41,151 nt of DNA from Clostridium grantii DSM 8605. Its GTDB lineage: Bacteria > Bacillota > Clostridia > Clostridiales > Clostridiaceae. The stretch spans positions 1 through 41,151 of the forward strand of contig NZ_FQXM01000032.1 of assembly GCF_900129965.1 (NCBI RefSeq), given 5' to 3'. This document shows positions 31,774 through 40,532 of the stretch, one piece after another (position 1 is the first letter of the stretch; each line of letters opens with the position of its first letter). A program made the translations under genes and the position numbers. The notes below the pieces were generated by a model, which was given only the letters and a program-made list of their open reading frames with translations, was not told where the DNA came from and did no database searches.

Positions 31774-32679
31774 TTAGTCAATTTTAAGGACCGGTGTCGA
31801 CTTGAAATAGTTTTTAATATATTTAACAATCTTGCAAAGGGACTTACTATTTTTTTCATCTTTAGATGTGCAACAGTATATATACCCTGGTTGTGGAGTG
31901 AGCAACCTAAGGATTTTTATATCAGGATTACTTATATAAGCTGCCATTGCTGAAGTTACTGTTGCAATACCCTTATTTTTTGTCATTGAGTTGATAATAT
32001 CCAAGCTGTAGCTAGATGAAAATAATATGTTAGGATGTATATTAGTCAAAGTGCAATAATAATCAAACAATTCTCTTAAAACGTTTTCTTCGGGACCGGT
32101 TATAATAGTTTCTCCATCTAGAAGAGAGAAGTTTATAGGAGGATCGGCTGTTGCTAAAGGATGGTCTTTATGAAGAGCACAATACATATATCCTTCTACA
32201 AGAACATGGCTATTTAAGGCTTTAATGTCAAATGGATTTACTAAGAAAGCAATATCTATTTCATTTTTCATCAATTTTTCAATACATACTTTTTTAGACC
32301 ATTCTTGAATTTCTATTTTTGTATCAGGATTATCTTTTTGGTAGTGGAAAATAAAGTCTGTATGAATACCATGAGAAATACCATAGGCAAAAGCAATGGA
32401 TATAAGTTTTCTTTCTTTTTGTTTATTGTATTCAAGTACTTGTAGTACTTGAGTATAATTTGTATGCATTTCTTTTAAGTGCGGGTAGAGTTTATTACAA
32501 AGTACTGTTGGTTCAACTCCGGTTTTTGTGCGTTTAAAAAGCACCACATCTAGCTCTTTTTCAAGAGTATTAATCTGACGGCTTAAACCTTGCTGTGTTA
32601 TAAAAAGCTTTAAGCTAGCTTTTGAAATATTCAGTTCATCATACAGTGTTAGAAACGATTCTATAAATCTCATTTGCAT
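31774..32679 (-). CDS. LysR-family regulator
   Basis: 301 residues. The N-terminal helix-turn-helix (FLTLYDELNISKASLKLFIT, QQGLSRQINTLEKELDVVLF) is of LysR type. The C-terminal periplasmic-binding-like effector domain includes IDIAFLVNPFDIKALNSHVL and KNKGIATVTSAMAAYI. It is divergent from the four-gene redox operon, across a 165-bp gap with a TACAAC/GTTGTA palindrome, the usual arrangement for an activator of the neighbouring operon with autorepression. The co-inducer is unknown; a substrate or product of the flavoprotein is likely. The ribosome site is GGGGGAT. Confidence 0.93.
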   Translation of the reverse strand: MQMRFIESFLTLYDELNISKASLKLFITQQGLSRQINTLEKELDVVLFKRTKTGVEPTVLCNKLYPHLKEMHTNYTQVLQVLEYNKQKERKLISIAFAYGISHGIHTDFIFHYQKDNPDTKIEIQEWSKKVCIEKLMKNEIDIAFLVNPFDIKALNSHVLVEGYMYCALHKDHPLATADPPINFSLLDGETIITGPEENVLRELFDYYCTLTNIHPNILFSSSYSLDIINSMTKNKGIATVTSAMAAYISNPDIKILRLLTPQPGYIYCCTSKDEKNSKSLCKIVKYIKNYFKSTPVLKID

Positions 32680-32717
32680 AGTAAATCCCCCATAATATTT
32701 TTGCTATAAAATTAGTT

Positions 32718-32803
32718 TACAACGATTTGTTGTATATGTAAATTAATTGTTGTTTTACTGGTACCAAACACCATGATAAACTTTTAACATACAGATTTAT
32801 AAT
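32718..32803 (+). promoter_or_regulatory. LysR box and activated promoter of the redox operon
   Basis: The 17-bp palindrome TACAACGATTTGTTGTA (32718-32734) is followed by a second half-site TTGTTGT (32748-32754). A -10 TATAAT lies at 32798-32803 with no good -35 at 17 bp, as expected for an activator-dependent promoter. Confidence 0.7.
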
Positions 32804-32844
32804 CAAGAAAAATTAAACAATAATTTTAGAAAGAGGCGATTTAA

Positions 32845-33768
32845 ATGTTTTTATTCCAATCAATTCCATGGTATTCTTGGCTACTTTTTTTTGCAGTATT
32901 AGGTGGACTTATGCTTTTAAACGAAGTTGCTCGTCTTAACAAGTATACTAGTATGTTTATGTTTATTATTTTACCTATTATTTTGACTATTTTTGTTTGG
33001 CCAACAACGTCTGGTGCAGATTCAGGACAATCAACAGCTAACTGGTTTCAATGGGCTAAAACTTATTCAGCTTTGACTGGGTGCATTATTTTTATGATAT
33101 TACGTTATTCAAAAAAAGTACAAACTAAGAGATGGTATTATATATTACCAGCTGCAATATTGAGTTTAAATATTTTTGAAGCCGTTATGAGGGAATTTGA
33201 AGTGTATGGTATGAATGAAGTGATTGATGGGATGACTTATATAGGGGGATCCTGGAATATTTTAAATGGTATTGCAGGAATTTTAAGTATACTAACTATT
33301 ACTGGTTGGTATGGAATTGTTGTTAGTAAGGACAATAAAATGGATATGATTTGGCCAGATATGATGTGGTTTTGGATTATAGCTTATGATTTCTGGAACT
33401 TTGCATATCTTTATAATGTTGTTACAGATAGAGCTTTTTATGCGGGTTTAGGGTTATTATTAGCAGCTACAATTCCAGCTTTCTTTTTCAAAAAAGGAGC
33501 TTGGCTACAACATCGTGCTCAAACCTTAGGAATATGGATGATGATTATTATGTCTGTTCCTCAATTCTTTACAGGAGGGAAATTTGCAGTTCCGTCAACT
33601 CATAATCCAGCGGCATATATGACGGTAAGTGTCATAGCTATACTTGCAAATTTAGCAGTTGCAATATATGAGATTTATGTCATTACAAAAACTAAAAGAA
33701 ATCCATTAAAAGATGATTTATACAAAGAACTTAAATCTTACCAAGAGATTAAGAAAGCTAATATTTAA
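32845..33768 (+). CDS. Integral membrane protein, DUF5692-like
   Basis: 307 residues with about eight membrane segments, from WYSWLLFFAVLGGLMLLNEV to VSVIAILANLAVAIYEIYVI. Conserved polar or aromatic clusters lie between segments (FEAVMREFEVYGMNEVIDG, WPDMMWFWIIAYDFWNFAYL). I believe this is DUF5692, a clostridial family without known function (from memory). First gene of the LysR-controlled operon, ribosome site AGAGGCG. Its context with two redox enzymes suggests it handles a lipophilic substrate or anchors the complex. Confidence 0.8.
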   Translation: MFLFQSIPWYSWLLFFAVLGGLMLLNEVARLNKYTSMFMFIILPIILTIFVWPTTSGADSGQSTANWFQWAKTYSALTGCIIFMILRYSKKVQTKRWYYILPAAILSLNIFEAVMREFEVYGMNEVIDGMTYIGGSWNILNGIAGILSILTITGWYGIVVSKDNKMDMIWPDMMWFWIIAYDFWNFAYLYNVVTDRAFYAGLGLLLAATIPAFFFKKGAWLQHRAQTLGIWMMIIMSVPQFFTGGKFAVPSTHNPAAYMTVSVIAILANLAVAIYEIYVITKTKRNPLKDDLYKELKSYQEIKKANI

Positions 33769-33811
33769 AGAAAGTAAAGGCTATATAGCCATAATAAAAG
33801 GAGGAAACAAA

Positions 33812-35311
33812 ATGCATTATGATGCGATTATAATCGGCGGTGGAAACGGTGGTTTATCTATAGGAGCAACCTTAGCTAAAAAAGGCAAAAAGGTTTGTTT
33901 ACTAGAGAGACATAATATACCTGGAGGATGTGGCACAAGCTTTAGAAGAGGAAGATTTGAATTCGAAGTGGCTCTTCACCAATTAAGTTCTGTGGGAACA
34001 GAAGAAAATCCAGGACCAACAAGAAAAATATTTGAAGAACTAGGAATAATGCAACAACTTGATTTATTTACTTTAGACAGCTTATATAGAGTTGTTCTTC
34101 CAAATAAAGTAGATGTAACAATGCCAACGGACCCAAAGGAAGCTATAGCTGAATTAGCAAAAAGATTTCCTCAGTATACAGAGGAAATAAAAAGATTCTA
34201 CCAATTAGTTTTCTCTTTATTCAGTGAAATTAATGTATTACAAAGTACACCTCCACAAGATATTTCAAAGGAAAAATTTCCTTTATACTTTAAATATGCT
34301 TTAAAAACTGCTCAAGAGGTAATGGATGAATTTTTCGAGGACAAAGAATTACAATTGTGCTTAAATGCTTATTGGTCATTTATGGGAACACCTCCATCTA
34401 TTTTCCCATTCACAATATTAGCAGGAAATATTTCTGTTTACATGCATTTTAAACCAAAGTATTTAAAAGGGGGTTCACAAGTTATATCTCAAGCTTTAGC
34501 AGAAGTTATTAGACAAGAAAATGGTGAAGTTAGATTTAATTGTGGAGCTAAAAAGATTGTTGTAAAGGATGGAAAAGCAGTAGGTGTAGTTACTGAAGAG
34601 GATGAGGAATTAACAGCAGATATTATTATTTCCAATGTAAGCCCTTCAGCAACATACTTTGATTTAATGGATAAAGAAGACGTGCCACAAGCTGCCGTTG
34701 AATATTTAAGTCATTATAAACCAAGTATTTCAGCATTAACTTGCTTTATAGGGTTGGATTGTCCACCTGAAACTGTAGGAATAAAAGAATCTATGAATAT
34801 TTTCTATAAATCAGCTGATGTTAACCAAGGCTTTAAAAATGCTAGTGTGTTAGAAGTTTCAGATGACCCAGTTGTGTTTACTTGTTATACCATTGATGAT
34901 CCAACGGTTTCTCCAGAGGGCACAAGTATTATTACTGCGGGATGTATTAAATATGGTAAACCATGGATAGAGTTAGCCCCTGAAAAATACTATGAAACTA
35001 AATATAAAGGTGCTGACGCTATAATTGAAAGACTTGAAGAAAATTATCCGGGAATTCGCTCACATATTGAAGAGATTTCAGTGGCAACACCACTTACTCA
35101 TATGAGATACTTAAATACTCCAGAGGGTTGTGTTTATGGTTATGAGCAAGATTTAAAAGCTACAGGTATGTTCTACCCAAATCAATCTTTAATGCCTAAC
35201 TTAGAGTTTGTTGGAGGATTTGCGGGACTTTGTGGATTTAGTCCTAACTATATTCAAGGTTATAAAAAAGCTCATGAAATTCTCATGAAATACTCAAAGG
35301 AGGACAAATAG
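33812..35311 (+). CDS. CrtI / retinol-saturase-like FAD oxidoreductase
   Basis: 499 residues from ATG 33812 (AAAGGAGGAAAC upstream; earlier in-frame ATGs lie inside the previous gene). The Rossmann FAD motif IIIGGGNGGLSIGATLAKKG is at residues 6-25, then LLERHNIPGGCGTSFRR, typical of phytoene desaturase/CrtISO/retinol saturase proteins. The C-terminal FAD motif is FVGGFAGLCGFSPNYIQGYK. These enzymes desaturate, saturate or isomerise polyenes. No carotenoid synthesis genes are present, and the adjacent flavin/2Fe-2S reductase would supply electrons, so reduction or isomerisation of a polyunsaturated lipid is a sensible guess. The substrate is not visible from sequence. Confidence 0.9.
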   Translation: MHYDAIIIGGGNGGLSIGATLAKKGKKVCLLERHNIPGGCGTSFRRGRFEFEVALHQLSSVGTEENPGPTRKIFEELGIMQQLDLFTLDSLYRVVLPNKVDVTMPTDPKEAIAELAKRFPQYTEEIKRFYQLVFSLFSEINVLQSTPPQDISKEKFPLYFKYALKTAQEVMDEFFEDKELQLCLNAYWSFMGTPPSIFPFTILAGNISVYMHFKPKYLKGGSQVISQALAEVIRQENGEVRFNCGAKKIVVKDGKAVGVVTEEDEELTADIIISNVSPSATYFDLMDKEDVPQAAVEYLSHYKPSISALTCFIGLDCPPETVGIKESMNIFYKSADVNQGFKNASVLEVSDDPVVFTCYTIDDPTVSPEGTSIITAGCIKYGKPWIELAPEKYYETKYKGADAIIERLEENYPGIRSHIEEISVATPLTHMRYLNTPEGCVYGYEQDLKATGMFYPNQSLMPNLEFVGGFAGLCGFSPNYIQGYKKAHEILMKYSKEDK

Positions 35312-35313
35312 TT

Positions 35314-36468
35314 ATGCAAAAATTTGTTTCTGAAATTGAAAATATTCAAGCAATATCAACGGAAATAAAAATACTTAAGAAAAATGGTAGAGATTATAGT
35401 ATTGAAAAAGGAAGAACAGGTAAAATTATAGACAGGCTACATCCTAAAAAATTAAACCTAGCTTTGTCAGAAATAATTGAAAGAACTGAGGATGCAAAAA
35501 CTTTCCGTTTTGTTTCAAAAGATGGTTATCTTCCACCTTTTGAAGCAGGTCAATATATAAATGTTTTTGTAGAAATAGATGGAGTTAGAACAAGTAGACC
35601 ATATAGTATTTCTTCTTCACCAAAGCAAAGAGCTTATTATGATATTACAGTTGCAAGAATCAAAACAGGTTTTGTATCTAATTATTTTCTTGATAATGCT
35701 AAAGTGGGAGATGAGTTCGAATCTTCTGCACCAGCTGGAGAATTTCACTATAATCCAGTATTCCATGGTAAAAATTTAGTTTTCTTAGCAGGTGGAAGTG
35801 GAATAACTCCTTTTATGAGTATGACTAAAGAAGTTTTAGATACTGGATTAGATAGAAATATTCATTTGATATATGGTAGTAAAACAGAGGATGCAGCAAT
35901 TTTCTTAGAGGAATTAAGAGATTTAAGTGCGCGTCATCCTAACTTTGAATTCACCCTTGTAGTTTCAGAGCCTACAGAATGTTATGATGGAGAAAGTGGT
36001 TTTATAACTGGAGAATGTATTAAAAGAAAAGTAAAAGACATAGAATCAGCTACTTTCTATATCTGTGGTCCTCAAGTTATGTATGATTTCTGTGAAAAAG
36101 AACTTGTAGCTCTAGGAATTGAAAATAAAAGAGTTCATCAAGAAATGTTTGGAGCTAGACAAGATATTCAAAATGAACCAGCATGGCCAGAAGAACTTTC
36201 AGGAAAAGAAGAATTCACAATAAAATTAATGGATGGAAGAACCATAAAAGGTCTTTCTAGCGAATCATTACTAACTTCCTTAGAAAGAGCTGGAGTAAGA
36301 GTAAATGTATGCTGTCGCTCAGGAGAATGTAGTTTGTGTCGTGTAAAATTGGTATCAGGAAAAGTTTTTATGCCAAGAGGAGTGCTACTACGCTATGTAG
36401 ATGAAAAGTATGGATATATCCACTCTTGCAAAGCTTATCCAACAAGCGATTTAGAAATAATTTTATAG
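35314..36468 (+). CDS. Ferredoxin-NAD(P)H reductase with C-terminal 2Fe-2S domain
   Basis: 384 residues; starts 2 bp after the flavoprotein stop, ribosome site AGGAGG. FAD-binding barrel with RPYSISSS (95-102); NAD(P)-binding GGSGITPFMSM (160-170) and YICGPQVMYDF (249-259); plant-type 2Fe-2S cluster C334-x4-C339-x2-C342 and C372 near the end. The N-terminal 45 residues are an extra basic segment. The design is that of class-I oxygenase reductases and NqrF: NAD(P)H to FAD to 2Fe-2S to a partner. In an anaerobe with no oxygenase next door, the partner is most likely the CrtI-like flavoprotein. Confidence 0.93.
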   Translation: MQKFVSEIENIQAISTEIKILKKNGRDYSIEKGRTGKIIDRLHPKKLNLALSEIIERTEDAKTFRFVSKDGYLPPFEAGQYINVFVEIDGVRTSRPYSISSSPKQRAYYDITVARIKTGFVSNYFLDNAKVGDEFESSAPAGEFHYNPVFHGKNLVFLAGGSGITPFMSMTKEVLDTGLDRNIHLIYGSKTEDAAIFLEELRDLSARHPNFEFTLVVSEPTECYDGESGFITGECIKRKVKDIESATFYICGPQVMYDFCEKELVALGIENKRVHQEMFGARQDIQNEPAWPEELSGKEEFTIKLMDGRTIKGLSSESLLTSLERAGVRVNVCCRSGECSLCRVKLVSGKVFMPRGVLLRYVDEKYGYIHSCKAYPTSDLEIIL

Positions 36469-36509
36469 AGGGAACTTAGAATTTTAGGATTAATAGGAGG
36501 TATAGTAAA

Positions 36510-37670
36510 ATGGAAAATAGCCAATATTATAACATTGATAAATTCTTAGAGTTAATTGATATTAATATAGATATGGAAACTAGTCCAGAACTAATAGCCA
36601 AGGTTCTTAAAGAAGATATGCTTTTATTTGATTTTCAACCAGCAAGAAATTTGCTAGCAGAAAGTTTAGAAAAACCTGTTTCTTTAAAGCCTATGTTTGA
36701 GAAAACAAGAGAGGCTATAGTTACTAAGCAACCAGCAATCTGTGAATTTTTAAAGGAAGCTATAGAAGCTGGACTTATTTCAGAAGTGAAAGAAGAAAAA
36801 AGTAAAAACGTGATATTAAAATCAATACATCACTCATATATTTTAGATATTCTATCATTGGAAATTGTTAAAAACATAGATTTTGTAGTGGATATTCAAG
36901 AGTATTTATTAAAGCAAAGATCAAAATTTGGCATAAGAACTAATTTTATTGATGCTTTAGAAGACCTTAAAAAACTTTATCGTGGTAGTATGTTTGAGCC
37001 TACAAAGATTGTAGGTATGGATATGGTTTATAGAAGTCGTGCTGCAGTTCGTGAAAAAGGTGTGATTAATGAAAAAGAAATTAAAGCACAACAAGATGGA
37101 CTTAAGCTGAATATTCTAGAAGCATCAGTAACTGATGACAAAAAAGGATTTTCAGATAATGCTCTTGTGGGAGCAGTACTTTCTCAGATAGCTCCTGATA
37201 CAGTTTCCCTTTCAGAGGATGAAAATAAAGTAATGTTGTTCCATTTATCAAGAAAATGGGTGAGTCTTTATGAAACATGGAACTTAGCTTTCATTACTGG
37301 AAACCTTGAGCATCTACAACTTTTATATCCTAAACTATTAATTCCTTCAGTTATAGGGGCGGAGCAAGATGAGTATTTAATTACTAGATCAGCAGCACTA
37401 TGGCTCTCAACACTTTTTCATCAATTTGCAGCATTAAATAGAAGAGAAAATGCTCCGGTTCCTAATAAGGCAGAGCTTGCAAAGTTATGGGGCAAGATAA
37501 ATCTTAAATACGCTGAAGAGTTGGCGAAGGAAGCAGGTAAGGAATTAAATGATTTTAAAGAAGCATTAAATATTAGTATGGGAGATATAATGGAGACTAT
37601 GAAACATTCAATTTCATCTGTACCCTTATCCAAAGAGGAAAGTCAAAGGCTTGCAGAAATATATACTTAA
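36510..37670 (+). CDS. Unknown all-helical protein of the redox operon
   Basis: 386 residues, no membrane segment or signal, mainly helical. Notable stretches: KSIHHSYILDILSLEIVKNI (His pair), GSMFEPTKIVGMDMVYRSRA, and WVSLYETWNLAFITGNLEHL. I recognise no family and no metal or cofactor motif beyond the HH pair. Good ribosome site (AGGAGG). It is the last gene before a strong terminator, so it is cotranscribed with the three upstream genes and probably serves the same pathway. Confidence 0.8.
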   Translation: MENSQYYNIDKFLELIDINIDMETSPELIAKVLKEDMLLFDFQPARNLLAESLEKPVSLKPMFEKTREAIVTKQPAICEFLKEAIEAGLISEVKEEKSKNVILKSIHHSYILDILSLEIVKNIDFVVDIQEYLLKQRSKFGIRTNFIDALEDLKKLYRGSMFEPTKIVGMDMVYRSRAAVREKGVINEKEIKAQQDGLKLNILEASVTDDKKGFSDNALVGAVLSQIAPDTVSLSEDENKVMLFHLSRKWVSLYETWNLAFITGNLEHLQLLYPKLLIPSVIGAEQDEYLITRSAALWLSTLFHQFAALNRRENAPVPNKAELAKLWGKINLKYAEELAKEAGKELNDFKEALNISMGDIMETMKHSISSVPLSKEESQRLAEIYT

Positions 37671-37757
37671 ATATAGTTTTGACCTTTTACAGATAATAGA
37701 TTAGAATTTACCAATAAAAAATTAGAATGTAGCTTAGATTAATAAGAAATTCAAATC

Positions 37758-37812
37758 AGAGTATAAACTCCTTATCGTATGGATGATGAAGGGTTTATAC
37801 TCTATTTTTTTT
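37758..37812 (+). terminator. Terminator of the redox operon
   Basis: An 11-bp perfect stem AGAGTATAAAC / GTTTATACTCT, extended by CTCCTTATC/GATGATGAAGG-type partial pairing, then eight T. It ends the four-gene unit. Confidence 0.9.
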
Positions 37813-37912
37813 GTTTCAAATAAAATAGAAGGCTAAAAGTGAACCTAAAATAACAGGTGAAATCAAAAAATATATATAGCAACCATTAAATGAACTTTTT
37901 TTAAAGTTAATA

Positions 37913-37960
37913 TTGACAAGAAAATCAATTAATGATAGTGTGTATATATAGTATACACAC
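37913..37960 (+). promoter_or_regulatory. Promoter and operator of the GntR-ABC operon
   Basis: TTGACA at 37913-37918 is followed at 37938-37960 by GTGTGTATA - 5 bp - TATACACAC, a perfect palindrome covering the expected -10 and start region. YtrA-type regulators bind similar symmetric sites before their own operons. Confidence 0.7.
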
Positions 37961-37985
37961 ATATAAGAGTAAGAGAGGTGAATAA

Positions 37986-38363
37986 ATGAATATTAGCATA
38001 GATTACAGTAGTGATTTGCCAATGTATGAACAAATTAAACTTAGCATAAAAGAAAGTATACTTACTGGAAAATTAAATTATAATGATGCCCTTCCTTCTG
38101 TGAGACAACTTGCTAAAGAATTAAATGTAAGTACCATCACTACTAAAAGAGCATATCAGGAATTGGAGTATGAAAACCTTACTTACTCAATTTCCGGAAA
38201 AGGTACTTTTGTAAATAAAATTAATATCAAAGATTTACTAGCAGAAAAAAAACTAAAATTAATGCAAAACTATATAATAGAAACAGAAAAATTAAAAGAA
38301 ATAGGATTAAATAAAGTAGATGTAATAAGGATTATTGAGAAAATATATGGGGAGGAAAAATAA
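37986..38363 (+). CDS. YtrA-type GntR regulator
   Basis: 125 residues, the short GntR subtype with only a DNA-binding domain and a small dimer helix. MYEQIKLSIKESILTGKLNY, LPSVRQLAKELNVSTITTKR and YSISGKGTFV are the GntR winged-helix hallmarks. It lies first in an operon with an ABC ATPase and a membrane protein, the usual YtrA context of transporters for cell-envelope stress. Ribosome site AGAGAGGTG. A palindrome in its promoter suggests autorepression. Confidence 0.93.
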   Translation: MNISIDYSSDLPMYEQIKLSIKESILTGKLNYNDALPSVRQLAKELNVSTITTKRAYQELEYENLTYSISGKGTFVNKINIKDLLAEKKLKLMQNYIIETEKLKEIGLNKVDVIRIIEKIYGEEK

Positions 38364-38894
38364 ATGGAAAATATTTTGAGATTATTAATTTAAAAAAAGA
38401 ATTCCAAAGTTTCAAACTAGATAATGTAAATATCAATCTTGAAAAAGGAAGTATAATGGGTTTTATAGGTGAAAATGGAGCAGGTAAAACTATTAATACT
38501 AGATGAACCTACTGCGGGACTTGATCCAATGGCTAGAATTGAAGTGCTAGATATTTTGAGAGAGTTTGTAGCTGATGGAGAAAAATCTGTTTTCTTTTCT
38601 ACACACATAACATCTGATTTAGATAAAATAGCTGATTATATAACATTAATTCATAAAGGCAGGATAGTAGATAGTCTTTCACTAGATAAACTCGAAGAAA
38701 AATATATAATGATAAGTGGTGCATTAGAAGAATTAAAAACTTTGGAAAATGAATTTGTTGGCATTAAAAAAGGTGATTTTTCATTTACAGGATTAATACT
38801 AAGAGATAAAGCTATTAAATATTTTTCACATATTAAAGGTATCAAACCAAGTATTGAAGACTTTCTTACCTATAATATATGGGGTGATAAATAA
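38364..38894 (+). pseudogene. ABC transporter ATPase with internal deletion and frameshift
   Basis: The 5' part reads INLKKEFQSFKLDNVNINLE, then GFIGENGAGKT (Walker A), after a one-base loss in a T-run that puts the ATG out of frame. Right after the Walker A lysine the sequence jumps, out of frame, to LLILDEPTAGLDPMARIEVL (Walker B) and FFSTHITSDLDKIADYI. About 85-90 residues, including the Q-loop and the LSGGQ signature, are missing. The protein cannot be a working ATPase, yet the regulator before it and the membrane gene behind it (4-bp overlap) are open. Confidence 0.88.
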
Positions 38895-39394
38895 TGAAGA
38901 AAACTATTAAACTGTTAAAGGGTTATTGGGAACTAAATGCCAGTGGTTATAATGCTTTTTATCTGCTTTTTTCACTTTTTCTTATTTTAATTTCAATAAT
39001 GAATATTTTTGTTTCACCCACTGAAATGATAGCTGCTTATTCTGGTTTTTCTATAATAGTATTTAGTTTTAGTTTTATTATAATAGCTTTATTCATAGGA
39101 ATTAGTTCTTTAAATAACAATAAATTTAAATTTGCTAATATATTACCCTTTTTACTAGTTGTAATATATTTTATAGCAGCTACTTATAATAATCATTTAC
39201 CAATTATGCTTTCTTCCACCAAAGTAACTGAAGATAATATGTTTTTAGCTTTTGGTACTGAAATGGCACCATACTTTGAAGCTTGTAAATATTTTGGCGG
39301 AGGGCAAGGACTGCTTATACTGATAATTTCATTTTTACCTGCTTATTATTTTTCTTGTAAGCTACCTTTAAAAATCTCAGAGAAAGTAGGTTGA
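38894..39394 (+). CDS. ABC-2-like membrane subunit, probably orphaned
   Basis: 166 residues with four to five membrane segments (YNAFYLLFSLFLILISIMNI, FSIIVFSFSFIIIALFIGIS, ILPFLLVVIYFIAATYNN, LLILIISFLPAYYFSCKL). Overlaps the ATPase remnant by a few bases. It resembles the small membrane partner in YtrA-type operons; family unnamed. With the ATPase dead, it is likely on its way to decay. Palindromic element copy F starts 10 bp after the stop. Confidence 0.75.
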   Translation: MKKTIKLLKGYWELNASGYNAFYLLFSLFLILISIMNIFVSPTEMIAAYSGFSIIVFSFSFIIIALFIGISSLNNNKFKFANILPFLLVVIYFIAATYNNHLPIMLSSTKVTEDNMFLAFGTEMAPYFEACKYFGGGQGLLILIISFLPAYYFSCKLPLKISEKVG

Positions 39395-39403
39395 TTACAT
39401 GTA

Positions 39404-39482
39404 GCAACAAAAATTGTTCATTCCATTTACAATTTTTGTAAAGTACCTGACCCCTTACAAAAACTGGAACAGTTTTTGTCGC
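39404..39482 (-). repeat. GCAACAAAAA palindromic element, copy F
   Basis: A full 79-bp copy in reverse orientation, from GCAACAAAAATTG to GTTTTTGTCGC. It is nearly identical to copies E and G in the part that can be compared, including TACCTGACCCC. Confidence 0.85.
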
Positions 39483-39567
39483 TCAATTACAGAAAATAGG
39501 ATAGGTGATTAGGATGGATTTCTCAAATAAAAGACATAAATTATAGGTTCTAATGGAGATTGTGAAA

Positions 39568-39681
39568 ATGTATAATGCGGTGATTTTTGATGAATATGGA
39601 ACATTAATTCATATAGATAAACTACATTTTAAAGATTTAAAAAAAAATCTTTGGTATTTCGGCAACTCAATACAGAAATGA
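39568..39681 (+). pseudogene. N-terminal remnant of a HAD-type hydrolase
   Basis: 37 codons beginning MYNAVIFDEYGTLIHIDKL. AVIFD-x-x-GTL is the HAD nucleophile motif, but the second aspartate position (D-x-D) is Y here. The frame stops after 37 codons and no further HAD motifs follow. A gene fragment, or a coincidental short frame. Confidence 0.5.
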
Positions 39682-39808
39682 TGTGGCAGACCTATAAATT
39701 ATGAGTTATAATAACATAAAGAACGTATACGATAATACATATAAAATGAATTCACCAAAGGGCAATTGTGATATACTGCCAATTGAATATTTAAAAGGAG
39801 ATAGGAAA

Positions 39809-40465
39809 GTGACTATAATTGAGAGAATAAAAAAGGATAAAATTATTGCAATTATAAGAGGTGTTCAGCAGGAGCAGATTGTTGATACATGCAAGGCATT
39901 GTATGCCGGAGGTATTTCAATGATAGAGGTGACATTTAATCAGTCAAGCTTAACTGGTAATGAGGATACCTATAATGCAGTTAAGTCAATTTCTGATACA
40001 TTGGGAAATGATATTTGTGTTGGAGCTGGAACGGTTATGACAATCGAACAGGTTGAATTAGCAGTGAAGGCAGGGGCAAAATACATTATTTCCCCTAATT
40101 TTGATTGTGAAGTTGTAGCTAAAAGCATTGAACTTGGTGTAGTACCTTTACCAGGTGTATTAACACCAACAGAAATTGTTGAAGCTTATAAGGCTGGCGC
40201 GCCTGCAGTGAAAATATTTCCAATAGGTAAAATGGGTGGAGTTGATTATATTGAGGATATTAAGGCACCTATCAGCCACATACCATTGATTGCAGTTGGA
40301 GGAGTAGATCTTAGTAATATTGGGGACTACATTAAGGCCGGAGCTATAGGGGTAGGGCTAGCTTCTAATTTAGTTGATAAGGAACTAATTAATGAAGGTA
40401 AATTTGATGAACTTACAGAATTAGCTAAAAAATTTGTTAGAAATGCAAAAGTAACTTCAGCATAA
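39809..40465 (+). CDS. KDPG/KHG-type aldolase
   Basis: 218 residues from GTG 39809 with AAAAGGAGAT just ahead. The frame is open upstream to ATG 39701, but that start has no ribosome site and would add an atypical leader. TIM-barrel class I aldolase: catalytic glutamate in SMIEVTFNQ, GAGTVMT, KYIISPNFD, and Schiff-base lysine in PAVKIFPIG; it ends with VGGVDLSNIGDYIKAG. It cleaves 2-keto-3-deoxy-6-phosphogluconate (or 4-hydroxy-2-oxoglutarate) to pyruvate and a second product. No sugar-acid kinase or dehydratase is nearby in the window. Confidence 0.92.
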   Translation: MTIIERIKKDKIIAIIRGVQQEQIVDTCKALYAGGISMIEVTFNQSSLTGNEDTYNAVKSISDTLGNDICVGAGTVMTIEQVELAVKAGAKYIISPNFDCEVVAKSIELGVVPLPGVLTPTEIVEAYKAGAPAVKIFPIGKMGGVDYIEDIKAPISHIPLIAVGGVDLSNIGDYIKAGAIGVGLASNLVDKELINEGKFDELTELAKKFVRNAKVTSA

Positions 40466-40532
40466 AAATAAAACAGCAGGAGCAAGCTCCGAAAATAAAG
40501 CATTTCCCCTCGCAATGGGGCCAGACCCTTGA

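Noticed and set aside
33713..33811. A longer N-terminus for the CrtI-like protein
   Set aside because: It would overlap the end of the membrane gene, and the AAAGGAGG site and Rossmann motif fix the start at 33812.
39701..39808. A 36-residue N-terminal extension of the aldolase
   Set aside because: No ribosome site at 39701; AAAAGGAG lies directly before GTG 39809, where family homology begins.
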